Below, in pieces: positions 30,921-42,561 of a stretch of DNA of 64,000 bases. This stretch comes from Mycobacterium celatum. Lineage in GTDB: Bacteria; Actinomycetota; Actinomycetes; Mycobacteriales; Mycobacteriaceae. The stretch is from assembly GCF_002101595.1 (NCBI RefSeq), contig NZ_LQOM01000028.1, positions 62,001 to 126,000 on the forward strand. The letters run 5' to 3'. Each line of letters begins with the position of its first letter. The first letter of the stretch is position 1. The notes beneath the pieces are model-generated. The model worked only from the letters and a program-made list of their open reading frames with translations. It did not search any database and was not told where the DNA came from. Position numbers and translations under genes: made by a program.

Positions 30921-32717
30921 GTGCGTGAATTCAGTGTTCCCGCCCCGTTCACGGTGGGCGAGCGCGACAACGTCGTCGCCGCGGTATTCGAGCATGAGCG
31001 CGACGATCCCGACTTCGTGATCTTCCAGCGCCTGGTCGACGGCGCCTGGACCGACGTCACCTGCGCCGAGGCGGCAGCCCAAATCCGTTCGGCCGCATGC
31101 GGTTTGATCGCAGAAGGAGTGCAGGTCGGCGACCGGGTGGCCATCTTCTCGGCTACCCGCTACGAGTGGGCGATTCTCGACTTCGCGATCCTGGCGGTCG
31201 GGGCGGTCACCGTGCCGATCTACGAGACGTCGTCGGCCGAGCAGGTGCGCTGGGTGCTGCAGGACTCGGGCGCGGTGCTGGTGTTGGCCGAAACCGATGC
31301 CCACGCAAAGATCGTCACCGAGCTGACCGGCGAGTTGCCGGCGCTGCGCCGGGTGATGCACATCGACGGCTCGGGCCCCAAGGCAATCGAGGCGCTCGCC
31401 GAAGCCGGCGCTTCCGTGGATCCAGCCGAACTGACCGGGCGGGTCGAGGCCCTGCGGGCCGAGGCGCCGGCCACGCTGATCTACACCTCCGGGACCACCG
31501 GCCGGCCCAAGGGCTGCCAGCTGACCCATTCCAACCTGGTCTATGAGATCCGCGGCGCCAGAGAATCGCTGCCGACGCTGCTGGGCAAGGGCCAGCGGAT
31601 GCTGGTCTTTTTGCCGCTGGCCCACGTGCTGGCCCGCGCGATCACCCTGGCCGCCTTCACCAACAAGGTCACCGTCGGTTTCACCAGCGACATCAAGAAC
31701 CTGGTGCCGATGTTTTCGGTGTTCAAGCCGACGATCGTGGTCTCGGTGCCGCGGGTCTTCGAAAAGGTGTACAACACCGCCGCGCAGAACGCCGACAACG
31801 ACGGCAAGGGCCGGATCTTCCAGATTGCCGCCCAGACCGCGGTCGACTGGAGCGAAGCCCAGGACCGCGGCGGCCCCGGCCTGTTGCTGCGCGCCAAGCA
31901 CGCGCTGTTCGACCGGCTGGTGTACCACAAACTGCGCGCGGCGCTGGGCGGCAACTGCCGCGCCTCCATCTCCGGCGGCGGGCCGCTCGGCGCGCGGCTG
32001 GGCCACTTCTACCGCGGTGTCGGCCTGACCATCCACGAGGGCTACGGCCTGACCGAGACCAGCGCGGCCATCACGGTCAACCGGGTCGGCGACCTGAAGA
32101 TTGGCACCGTCGGGAAGCTGTTGCCCGGCAACAGCATGCGCCTCGCCGACGACGGGGAACTGCTGGTGCGCGGCGGGGTGGTGTTCCGGGAGTACTGGCA
32201 CAACGAGCAGGCCACCGCCGAAGCGATGGCCGACGGCTGGTTCAAGACCGGTGACCTCGGCTCCATCGACGACGACGGGTTCTTGACGATCACGGGCCGC
32301 AAGAAGGAGATCATCGTCACCGCGGGCGGCAAGAACGTGGCGCCGGCCGTGCTGGAGGACCAGTTGCGGGCACACCCGCTGATCAGCCAGGCGATGGTGG
32401 TCGGGGACGCCAAGCCGTTCATCGGGGCGCTGATCACCATCGACCCCGAGGCGTTCGAGGGCTGGAAGCAGCGCAACAGCAAGGCATCTGGCAGCTCGGT
32501 GGGCGACCTGGCCACCGACCCCGACCTGGTCGCCGAGGTGGACGCCGCCGTCAAGCAGGCCAATCAGGCGGTCTCGCACGCGGAATCGATCCGCAAGTTC
32601 CGCATCTTGCCCGTCGACTTCACCGAGGACACCGGCGAGCTGACGCCGACGATGAAGGTCAAGCGCAAGGTGGTGGCCGCAAAGTTCGCCACCGATATCG
32701 AGGCGATCTACGCCTAG
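30921..32717 (+). CDS. fadD15: Long-chain fatty acid--CoA ligase FadD15
   Basis: Acyl-CoA synthetase that activates fatty acids through acyl-adenylates. The 598-residue product has the AMP-binding P-loop [58 protein letters not shown] and the C-terminal lysine region [12 protein letters not shown] chose GTG at 30921 ([14 protein letters not shown]) with GAGG 8 nt upstream; the upstream part of the frame is not conserved. TAGGCT at 30875-30880 may be its -10 box. Divergent from the SRPBCC gene. Confidence 0.95.
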   Translation: MREFSVPAPFTVGERDNVVAAVFEHERDDPDFVIFQRLVDGAWTDVTCAEAAAQIRSAACGLIAEGVQVGDRVAIFSATRYEWAILDFAILAVGAVTVPIYETSSAEQVRWVLQDSGAVLVLAETDAHAKIVTELTGELPALRRVMHIDGSGPKAIEALAEAGASVDPAELTGRVEALRAEAPATLIYTSGTTGRPKGCQLTHSNLVYEIRGARESLPTLLGKGQRMLVFLPLAHVLARAITLAAFTNKVTVGFTSDIKNLVPMFSVFKPTIVVSVPRVFEKVYNTAAQNADNDGKGRIFQIAAQTAVDWSEAQDRGGPGLLLRAKHALFDRLVYHKLRAALGGNCRASISGGGPLGARLGHFYRGVGLTIHEGYGLTETSAAITVNRVGDLKIGTVGKLLPGNSMRLADDGELLVRGGVVFREYWHNEQATAEAMADGWFKTGDLGSIDDDGFLTITGRKKEIIVTAGGKNVAPAVLEDQLRAHPLISQAMVVGDAKPFIGALITIDPEAFEGWKQRNSKASGSSVGDLATDPDLVAEVDAAVKQANQAVSHAESIRKFRILPVDFTEDTGELTPTMKVKRKVVAAKFATDIEAIYA

Positions 32718-32733
32718 TCCGGCCACCAGTCGC

Positions 32734-32765
32734 AAAAAGCCCCGTTTCGCACGGCGTTTCGGGGC
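32734..32765. terminator. Bidirectional hairpin after fadD15
   Basis: GCCCCG (32739-32744) pairs with CGGGGC (32760-32765), with an inner CGC/GCG stem in the 15-nt loop. Five As before it become TTTTT on the minus strand, so it looks like an intrinsic terminator for minus-strand transcripts from the IS remnant side, and a U-less hairpin terminator for fadD15. Confidence 0.7.
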
Positions 32766-32855
32766 CTGGTACGTGAATCAAGGTGACGATGGCATGGGTG
32801 ACCGCCCGGCGAACCGCTGCGTCGGGTTCCCTTGTGTCAGTGTGTATTTGGGGTA

Positions 32856-33206
32856 TTAGGCGGCGGGTTCGAGGGTGACCTTGAATCCTTGGGCTTCGAG
32901 TTTGGCCACGAGGCGACGGCACATTCTTCCCATGCCCGGCATTGCACACCAGCACCTCAAACTCACCATGGGCCACCACTGCGTGATAGACCGGCATCGA
33001 ATAGATCCCGGTGGCCTCCATCGCCACGTGCGTCACACCCTGGCTCCTCAACCACCGCGCGCACTCCCGCAACACCCATAGAAGGTCTTGAACGTGCGTT
33101 TGATGGTCTTGCGCCCATCAGGACCCTCACCCGGCACCCGCGCGGCCACCGCGATGATGTCCTTGCCCACATCAACAGAGGCACACCGCTCATACAGAAT
33201 CTGCAT
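32856..33206 (-). pseudogene. IS110-family transposase remnant
   Basis: The minus strand holds three parts of an IS110-type (DEDD) transposase. An N-terminal piece from ATG 33206 reads MQILYERCASVDVGKD and continues to RTFKTFYG. Near 33070 a one-base loss in a G run shifts the frame into LRECARWLRSQGVTHVAMEATGIY and FEVLVCNAGHGKN. After an internal deletion the last part in a third frame reads CRRLVAKLEAQGFKVTLEPAA and stops at 32856. Roughly two thirds of a normal transposase is missing. The 757-bp gap between fadD15 and pimB' holds this remnant and a terminator; I see no gene in 33246-33474. Confidence 0.8.
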
Positions 33207-33474
33207 CCCGCCAGTCCCTTCCGGCTCAGCTTCGCAACCAACCAACGTGCGCTACGGTGCAGAGCCCCCAAAAATTAACTAAGAGACTGGTACTCGCGCT
33301 CATAGCAGCAACCGGGAAACACCCGCAGGTGGAAGGCTCCAGCGTCATTCTTTTGCACGGCCACACACGACCAAGCCCCTACGACGTCGACACCGCAACT
33401 CACGCGCCAATTCTCATCCACCGCGAGCGGGCGCACCAGCGCCAATCACCCTCTTTTGCGTCTACTCGCCATCA

Positions 33475-34605
33475 CTACAGCAGCTCGGCCAGCCGCGCGG
33501 CCAGCGTGTCCCACCGCCAATGCGCCGTCACCCAGGCCCGGCCCGCGGCGCCCATCGCTGCGGCGCGGTCGGGGTCGGCCAGCAACTCGGTGACGGCGTC
33601 GGCGACCTGCTGCTCCGAACGACCATCGACCACGAGGCCAGTTTCGTTGTGCCGCACGGTTTCCGGTGCCCCGCCCGAGCATCCGGCGATCACCGGCACG
33701 CCGGTGGCCGACGCCTCCAGGAACACGATGCCCAGCCCCTCGACGTCCAGCCCGGCGCCGCGGGTGCGGCACGGCATCGCGAACACGTCGGCCATCGCGT
33801 GGTGGGCGGGCAGTTCGGCGGCCGGCACCCCGCCGGTGAACGTCACGTGTTCGCCGACCCCGCAGCGCTGGGCCAGCTGCCGTAACGACGTCAGATACGG
33901 ACCGCCGCCGGCGATCACCAGCGCGGCGCCGTCCACCCGCCGCCGGATCGCCGGCAGCGCGCGGATCAACATGTCCTGACCCTTGCGCGGCACCAGCCGC
34001 GACAGGCACACCACCGTGGGCCGCTGCCCCAGCCGGTAGCGGGCGCGCAGTTCGGCGCGGCTGGCCGCGTCGGGCCGGAACCGCTCGGTGTCCACGCCGG
34101 GCGGCAGGTACTCCAGCGCGGCCGCGGGACCGAAGGCCGACGCGAACCGCGCCCGGGTGTAGCGGCTGACGAAGGTGACGACGTCGGTGTCCTCGCCGAT
34201 GCGACGCAGCACCGACCGCGCCACCGGCAGCATCGACCAGCCCACTTCATGGCCATGGGTGCTGGCCAGCACGCGGCTCGCCCCCGCCCGGCGGGCGCGC
34301 CGGGCCAGCAGCGCCAGCGGCGCGGCCGCACCGAACCAGACGGTGTCGATACCGTGCTCGGCGATCAACCGGCGCATCCGCGCGTCCACGGCGGGCCCCG
34401 GCAGCATCAGCGTGCCGGGGTGACGCACCACCTGGTAACCGGCCGCCCGGGCGTCGAACGTGTCGGCACCCTTCCATTGCGGTGCATACACCGTCACCGC
34501 GTGCGACCCGGTAGCGGCCACCCGGGTGACCAGCTCCTCCAGGTAGGACTGAATCCCGCCGGGTCGTGGGGGAAAGTCGTTGGTAACCAGCAGGACCCGG
34601 GACAT
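33475..34605 (-). CDS. pimB: GDP-mannose-dependent alpha-(1->6) phosphatidylinositol monomannoside mannosyltransferase PimB'
   Basis: GT4 glycosyltransferase that adds the second mannose to PIM1 on the cytosolic face of the membrane. The 376-residue protein begins LLVTNDFPPRPGGIQSYLEE, has the phosphate-binding VCLSRLVPRKGQDMLI, and the GT4 E-x7-E motif in VEGLGIVFLEASATGVPVIAG. ATG at 34605 follows TAGCCT (34617-34612) by 6 nt, so it is probably leaderless. Confidence 0.94.
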   Translation of the reverse strand: MSRVLLVTNDFPPRPGGIQSYLEELVTRVAATGSHAVTVYAPQWKGADTFDARAAGYQVVRHPGTLMLPGPAVDARMRRLIAEHGIDTVWFGAAAPLALLARRARRAGASRVLASTHGHEVGWSMLPVARSVLRRIGEDTDVVTFVSRYTRARFASAFGPAAALEYLPPGVDTERFRPDAASRAELRARYRLGQRPTVVCLSRLVPRKGQDMLIRALPAIRRRVDGAALVIAGGGPYLTSLRQLAQRCGVGEHVTFTGGVPAAELPAHHAMADVFAMPCRTRGAGLDVEGLGIVFLEASATGVPVIAGCSGGAPETVRHNETGLVVDGRSEQQVADAVTELLADPDRAAAMGAAGRAWVTAHWRWDTLAARLAELL

Positions 34606-34611
34606 CGGGAT

Positions 34612-34617
34612 AGGCTA
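34612..34617 (-). promoter_or_regulatory. -10 box TAGCCT of pimB (leaderless)
   Basis: TAGCCT on the minus strand fits TANNNT and ends 6 nt before ATG at 34605. It overlaps the stop region of the upstream gene. Confidence 0.55.
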
Positions 34618-35349
34618 GCCGGTCGGTGAAAGCCAGCGCCGCCAGCGGGCAACCAGACCCGCCGGGTCGGCGCCGAGCACGTCGTGCACGGCGGTGGGCA
34701 AGTCGGCGTGCCCGGGCCCGCACGCGGCCACATAGAAGGCACGCAATGTCGCCGCGCCGTAGCTGCCGGCGACGAAATGCGCGAACGACCACGCCCGGTC
34801 ATAGGCCAGCGAACGCGCCGGCCCCGGGGTGTCCAGGTCGGCGTCCGACGGCAGGGCCGTCGGCAGTGCGGGGGCTGCCGCGGTCGGTGGGCGTGCCACG
34901 AAGTCGGCCACGCCCTCGGTCAGCCAGCGAGGCGCGTCCAGTGCGGTGTCGGCCCGTGCCGCGTAATGGAAAAGCTCGTGGCGCAACACGATTCGTAGCG
35001 CCGAATCGCTCATGGCGGCCGCGCCGGGGGCGAACACGATGCGCTGACCGACCGCGACCCGGCCGGGATCCACCCGATCGGCGACGGCCACTGCCGCGAT
35101 GTCCGCCCACTGCGACGAGGGCCCGCCGCCGGCCTGTGCCTCGAACTGGTGCTGCGAGCCGGTGGCCACCACCACGATCTCGCGCGGCCAATCCATCCCC
35201 CAGAACGCCTGCACCGCATCGACGGCCGACGGAATCTCCGCCGAGACGCGGTCCAGCAGAGGTCCGGCGCCCGAACCGCCGAGGTTGACCACCCGAACGG
35301 TGCGCCCGGCCGCGACTTCCTGCGGCGGGGCCGACGGACGGGCCAACAC
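34615..35349 (-). CDS. Putative secreted gluzincin-like protein (Rv2189c homologue); start uncertain
   Basis: Function unknown. The 244 residues from GTG 35349 contain HELFH in RHELFHYAARAD and, about 25 residues later, EGVADF, the pattern of a gluzincin zinc peptidase (HExxH plus downstream Glu). Upstream, the same frame encodes a signal-peptide-like stretch, FRRLLLACALVAELILAAA, back to a TGA at 35448, with no ATG, GTG or TTG in it. Export therefore needs a non-standard start such as CTG at 35397. It overlaps ripC's end and precedes pimB by 9 nt. Confidence 0.75.
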   Translation of the reverse strand: MLARPSAPPQEVAAGRTVRVVNLGGSGAGPLLDRVSAEIPSAVDAVQAFWGMDWPREIVVVATGSQHQFEAQAGGGPSSQWADIAAVAVADRVDPGRVAVGQRIVFAPGAAAMSDSALRIVLRHELFHYAARADTALDAPRWLTEGVADFVARPPTAAAPALPTALPSDADLDTPGPARSLAYDRAWSFAHFVAGSYGAATLRAFYVAACGPGHADLPTAVHDVLGADPAGLVARWRRWLSPTG

Positions 35350-35407
35350 CGCCGCAGCGAGGATCAGCTCCGCGACAAGCGCGCACGCCAGCAGCAGGCG
35401 GCGGAAC

Positions 35408-36541
35408 TCAGTAACGGCGAGCGTTGTAAATCGGGCCGGACGAGGTCATCGGCACCACCCGCACCGGCTGACCGTAGGTGGAGGAATGGACCATCAGCCC
35501 GTCGCCGACGTAGATGCCAGCGTGTGACGCGTCGGAGTAGAACGTCAGTACGTCACCGGGCTGCAGGTCCGACAGCGCGACCGGCTGCCCGCCATGCGCG
35601 AGCGCCTGGCTTGAGTGCGGCAGCGGGATGCCGGCCTGCTGGAACGCCCACATCACCAGCCCGGAGCAGTCGAAACCGCCGGGCGAGGCACCGCCCCAGG
35701 CATAGGGCTGGCCGACCTGCGTCAGGGCCGCCTGCACCGCGATGGCGCCCTGGCCGCTACCGCCCGCGCCGCCCGGCAATGCGTCCGGCGCGGAACCCTC
35801 CGGCCCGCCGCCAGGGTGTAGCGCTTCGGGTGCGGGAGCGGCCGCGGCCAGCGTGGCGGCCGGCGGCGGCACCGGCCCGGGGTCGGCCAGCGCCGTGCGC
35901 TGTCCCGGGGTGAGCGACTGGTATTGCGACTTGACGACGGCGATCTGCAGCTGCAACTTGCTCTGCTTGGCCTGCAGACCGGCACGCACGGCCGCCGCTT
36001 GCTCGGCAGCGGTCTTGGCGTCGGCGGCCGATTTCGCCGATACCTGCTCGGCTTTGGCGGCCTGCTCGCCGGCGGCCCGGTAGCTGGCCATCTGTGCGGA
36101 CATCTCACTGGCGATCACGCGCTGCACGGCCAGCTTGCCGATCAGGTTCTGCGGCGATTCGGCGGTCAGGATCGCGTCCATGCCGTCGGTGCGGCCGCCC
36201 ATGTACATGGCCGCAGCAAATTTGTTGACGGAGGACTGGAAGGTTGCCAACCGCGACTTCGTAGCTTCCACGGCGGCTTGGTCGTCGGTGTGCTTCTTCT
36301 CGGCGGCACGCAGCGCAGCCAGCTTCTCGTTGAGTTCGAGCTGGGCGCTGTGCATGGCCTCGGTGGTCTGCTCGGCCTGGCGGGACAGCTCGTTGAGCTT
36401 TGCCACGGCGTCTTGAGCCGGGTCGGCCAGCACAGTGACGGCGGTGATGCCCGAGAAAGCGACGAAGCCCGCTATGACGGCGACAGCAAACCTCTTGAGG
36501 GTGCGTTCAGTCCAGCCTCCATCGCGTAGCCCCGACCCCAA
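35408..36541 (-). CDS. ripC: NlpC/P60 peptidoglycan endopeptidase RipC (Rv2190c homologue)
   Basis: Secreted D,L-endopeptidase that cleaves peptidoglycan stem peptides. The 377-residue protein has a signal sequence (about residues 15-40, ending ADPA), a long coiled coil (about 40-215), a Pro/Ala/Gly linker and the C-terminal NlpC/P60 domain with catalytic Cys in FDCSGLVMW and His in SDASHAGIYVG. There is no ATG; TTG at 36541 is the only suitable start before the signal and has AAGGA 9 nt upstream. Its stop region overlaps the N-terminal coding part of the next gene. Confidence 0.9.
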   Translation of the reverse strand: MGSGLRDGGWTERTLKRFAVAVIAGFVAFSGITAVTVLADPAQDAVAKLNELSRQAEQTTEAMHSAQLELNEKLAALRAAEKKHTDDQAAVEATKSRLATFQSSVNKFAAAMYMGGRTDGMDAILTAESPQNLIGKLAVQRVIASEMSAQMASYRAAGEQAAKAEQVSAKSAADAKTAAEQAAAVRAGLQAKQSKLQLQIAVVKSQYQSLTPGQRTALADPGPVPPPAATLAAAAPAPEALHPGGGPEGSAPDALPGGAGGSGQGAIAVQAALTQVGQPYAWGGASPGGFDCSGLVMWAFQQAGIPLPHSSQALAHGGQPVALSDLQPGDVLTFYSDASHAGIYVGDGLMVHSSTYGQPVRVVPMTSSGPIYNARRY

Positions 36542-36663
36542 GATTTCGTGTCCTTACCCGTCGACAAAACCGTCACATCTGCTTTAGGTCTCAGACAGGT
36601 TACGAAACGGTATAGGCAATGTCCAACAGCAGAACATTAAGAAATCAGCAAGACTTCTGGCCG

Positions 36664-36903
36664 TCAGGCCACCCCGGGCCGGTGGCGGTGAATCGGCACC
36701 AGCCGCAGCCTCGGCGCCATCCCCGCATCGGCGAGCACCTCGAGCGCGGCACGCTCGTCGTCCAGCAAAGTTTCCGGTACCCCGAGTAGCACGCTGACGA
36801 CGCAGTCGCGGCACCCCGGCCCGCGCACCGCGCAGTCGTCGCAGTCGATGGTCACCGGTCCGGTCGGCCCGCCCGGGTCATCTGGCCTGGTCGTTTGCGC
36901 CAT
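36664..36903 (-). CDS. Small conserved CxxC...CxxC protein
   Basis: A 79-residue protein with a four-cysteine motif DCDDCAVRGPGCRDC (CxxC-x6-CxxC) near the N-terminus, followed by VVSVLLGVPETLLDDERAALEVLADAGMAP and a basic C-terminus. The motif could bind zinc or an Fe-S cluster. ATG at 36903 has GAAAGGA upstream. It is divergent from the exonuclease/GIY-YIG gene. I do not know a function for the family. Confidence 0.75.
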   Translation of the reverse strand: MAQTTRPDDPGGPTGPVTIDCDDCAVRGPGCRDCVVSVLLGVPETLLDDERAALEVLADAGMAPRLRLVPIHRHRPGVA

Positions 36904-36994
36904 CTGGCTGGTCCTTTCGGTCGCATGGCTGATCCGACCGCAGGCTAACCGCCGCCACCGACAAGTCTTCGGGCTCGATGTCGGTGCGGTTGCC

Positions 36995-37000
36995 TAACGT
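36995..37000 (+). promoter_or_regulatory. -10 box TAACGT of the Rv2191 homologue (leaderless)
   Basis: TAACGT fits TANNNT and ends 7 nt before the ATG at 37008, favouring that start over the one at 36978 and a leaderless mRNA. Confidence 0.55.
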
Positions 37001-38729
37001 CTCGCCCATGGGTGTGCCCGCCCCCGAGCAGCTGAGCTTCGCCGAGGTGGAGCGGGCCGCCGACCAGCCGCTGCGGGAGACCACGTTCGTGGTCGTCGAC
37101 CTGGAAACCACCGGCGGTGCCGCCACCGACGCCATCACCGAGATCGGCGCGGTCAAGGTCCGCGGCGGCGAGGTGCTGGGCGAGTTCGCCACACTGGTCG
37201 ATCCGCAGCGCGACATCCCGCCGCAGATCGTGCGGCTCACCGGCATCACCACCGCGATGGTGTGCGACGCCCCGACCATCGGCGCGGTGCTGCCGGCCTT
37301 CCTCGAGTTCTCCCGCGGGGCGGTGCTGGTGGCCCACAACGCCCGCTTCGACGTCGGGTTCCTGCGGGCCGCAGCCGAGCGGTGCGGAATCCCGTGGTCC
37401 CGCCCCCAGGTGCTGTGCACGGTCCGGCTGGCCCGTCGTGTGCTCACCCGCGAGGAAGCCCCCAGCGTGCGGCTGGCCGCGCTGGCGCGACTGTTCGCCG
37501 TGGCCAACCAGCCAACCCACCGGGCCCTCGACGACGCCCGCGCCACCGTCGAGGTGTTGCACGCGCTGATCGAGCGGGTGGGCAACCAGGGTGTCCACAC
37601 CTACACCGACCTGCGCTCGTATCTGCCCGGCGTGACGGACGCCCAGCGCCGCAAACGGGTGCTGGCCGAGCGGCTGCCGCACCGGCCGGGCGTCTACCTG
37701 TTCCGCGGGCCGGCCGGTGAGGTGCTGTACGTCGGCACTGCAATCGACTTGCGGCGCCGGGTATTTCAGTACTTCAACGGCGCCGACCCGCGAGGCAGGA
37801 CCAAGGAGATGGTCGCGCTGGCCGAGAGCATCGACCACATCGAATGCGCGCACGCCCTGGAAGCCGGCGTGCGCGAACTGCGGATGCTGGCCGCGCACGC
37901 CCCGCCGTACAACCGGCGGTCCCGGTTCCCGCACCGCTGGTGGTGGATTGTGTTGAGCCACGAGGCATTTCCGAGATTCTCGGTGGTACGCGCCCCACGC
38001 CACGAGCAGGCGATCGGCCCGTTCCGTTCCCGCGCCGAAGCCGTCGACACCGCCGCCCTGTTGGCCCGGTTCACCGGGGTGCGCACCTGCACCACCCGGC
38101 TGGCGCGCTCGGCGCTGCACGGCCCCGCCTGCCCGGTCCGCGAAGTGTCGCCGTGTCCCGCCGGCCGCGACATCACCGCCCGGCAGTACGCCCCGACGGT
38201 CGAGCGCGCCGCGGAGTTGATCGACGGGAGCGACAACGCGGCGCTGGCCGCCGCCGTCGAGCAGATCACCGCGCTGGCCGAGCGGCACCGCTACGAGACC
38301 GCGGCCCGGCTGCGGGACCACACCATGACCGCCGTCGAGGTGCTCTGGCGCGGCCAGCGCCTGCGGGCGCTGGCCGCGCTGCCAGAGCTGGTGGCCGCCG
38401 CGCCCGACGGGCGCGGCGGCTGGCAGCTCGCTGTCGTCCGCTACGGGCAGCTCGCCGCGGCCGGCGGCGCCGACCGCGGGGTGCCGCCGATGCCGGTCGT
38501 CGACGCCCTGCGGGCCGGCGGGCAGGTGGTGCTGCCCCGCCCCGCCCCGCTGGGCGGGGCGCTGATCGAGGAGACGGCGCTGATCGCGCGCTGGCTGGAC
38601 GGCCCCGGTGTGCGCATCGTCAGCGTCGACGGCGATGCCGGCTGGGCCTCGCCGCTGCGTTCGGCGGGCCGCTGGGCGGCGTGGGCGGCGGCGGCCCGCT
38701 CGGCGCGGGCCGCCGCCCTGCAGACCGAG

Positions 38730-41364
<2,635 letters not shown>

Positions 41365-41368
<4 letters not shown>

Positions 41369-42561
41369 CTAACGCGAAGGGCACCGACACACCGGGTCAG
41401 AAAGGCGTGCCGGGCGAGCCCAGCGCGGCGGAACTGAACGCGATGTCGCGTGAGGAGCTCGTCGAGCTCGGCGGCCGGCTCGACGGTGTGGAAACCGTAT
41501 ACAAGGAATCGCGCTGGCCGGTCGCCGACACCAGGGCCGAGAAGCGCGCCAACCGCCAAGTGGCCCGCTGGTTGTTGCTGGGCGGCTTTTTCGGGTTGGC
41601 GCTGCTGCTGGTCTTCCTGTTCTGGCCGTGGGAATACAAGCCGAAGGAAGCCGAGGGCAGCTTCCTGTACACGCTGGCCACCCCGCTCTACGGCCTCACG
41701 TTCGGATTGTCCATCCTGTCGATCGCCGTCGGCGCGGTGCTGTTCCAGAAAAAGTTCATCCCCGAAGAAATTTCGATCCAGGAACGCCACGACGGCGACT
41801 CGCCGGAGATCCACCGCAAGACGGTGGTCGCCAACTTGACCGACGCCTTCGAGGGCTCGACGTTGCGGCGCCGCAAGCTGATCGGGGCGTCGCTGGGCAT
41901 CGGCCTGGGCGCGTTCGGCCTCGGCACCCTGGTGGCCTTCGCCGGCGGTCTGATCAAGAACCCGTGGAAACCGGTGGTGCAGACCGCCGAGGGCAAGAAG
42001 GCCGTGCTGTGGACGTCGGGCTGGACGCCGCGCTATCACGGCGAAACCATCTATCTGGCCCGCGCCACCGGCGAGCACCTTGGCGCGCCGTTCGTCCGGA
42101 TGCGCCCCGAAGACATCGACGCGGGCGGCATGGAAACCGTCTTCCCGTGGCGCGAATCCGACGGGGACGGCATCAGTCACGAGTCGCGGGAGCGGTTGCG
42201 CGAAATCATGATGGGTGTGCGCAACCCGGTGATGCTGATTCGCATCAAACCGGGCGACATGCCCCGGGTGGTCAAGCGCAAGGGCCAGGAAAGCTTCAAC
42301 TTCGGCGAGTTCTTCGCCTTCACCAAGGTCTGCTCGCACTTGGGTTGTCCCTCATCGCTTTACGAGCAGCAGTCCTACCGGATCCTTTGCCCGTGTCACC
42401 AGTCGCAGTTCGACGCACTGCATTACGCCAAACCGATCTTCGGGCCGGCGGCACGAGCGCTGGCGCAGCTGCCAATCACCATTGACAGCGACGGATATCT
42501 GGTCGCCAACGGCGACTTCATCGAGCCTGTCGGACCGGCATTTTGGGAGCGCACCTCATGA
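41365..42561 (+). CDS. qcrA: Rieske iron-sulfur subunit QcrA
   Basis: Rieske protein of the bcc complex. The 398-residue product has three membrane helices in the extended actinobacterial manner ([39 protein letters not shown], and one near [15 protein letters not shown]), then the 2Fe-2S domain with CSHLGCP and [12 protein letters not shown] at 41365 overlaps the qcrC stop (GTGA), and the end overlaps qcrB (ATGA). The N-terminal leader is shorter than in the roughly 429-residue M. tuberculosis protein. Confidence 0.96.

Noticed and set aside
30903..32735. Minus-strand ORF of 610 codons opposite fadD15
   Set aside because: Covers fadD15 almost exactly in antisense; low-complexity product without recognisable domains.
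33246..33474. Hidden gene in the gap before pimB'
   Set aside because: Short frames only, no ribosome site or family match; probably IS-associated or decayed DNA.
36542..36663. Possible MtrA-type GTAAC repeat upstream of ripC
   Set aside because: One GTAACC half-site is clear, but the second is degenerate (TACC), so I cannot support a regulator site.
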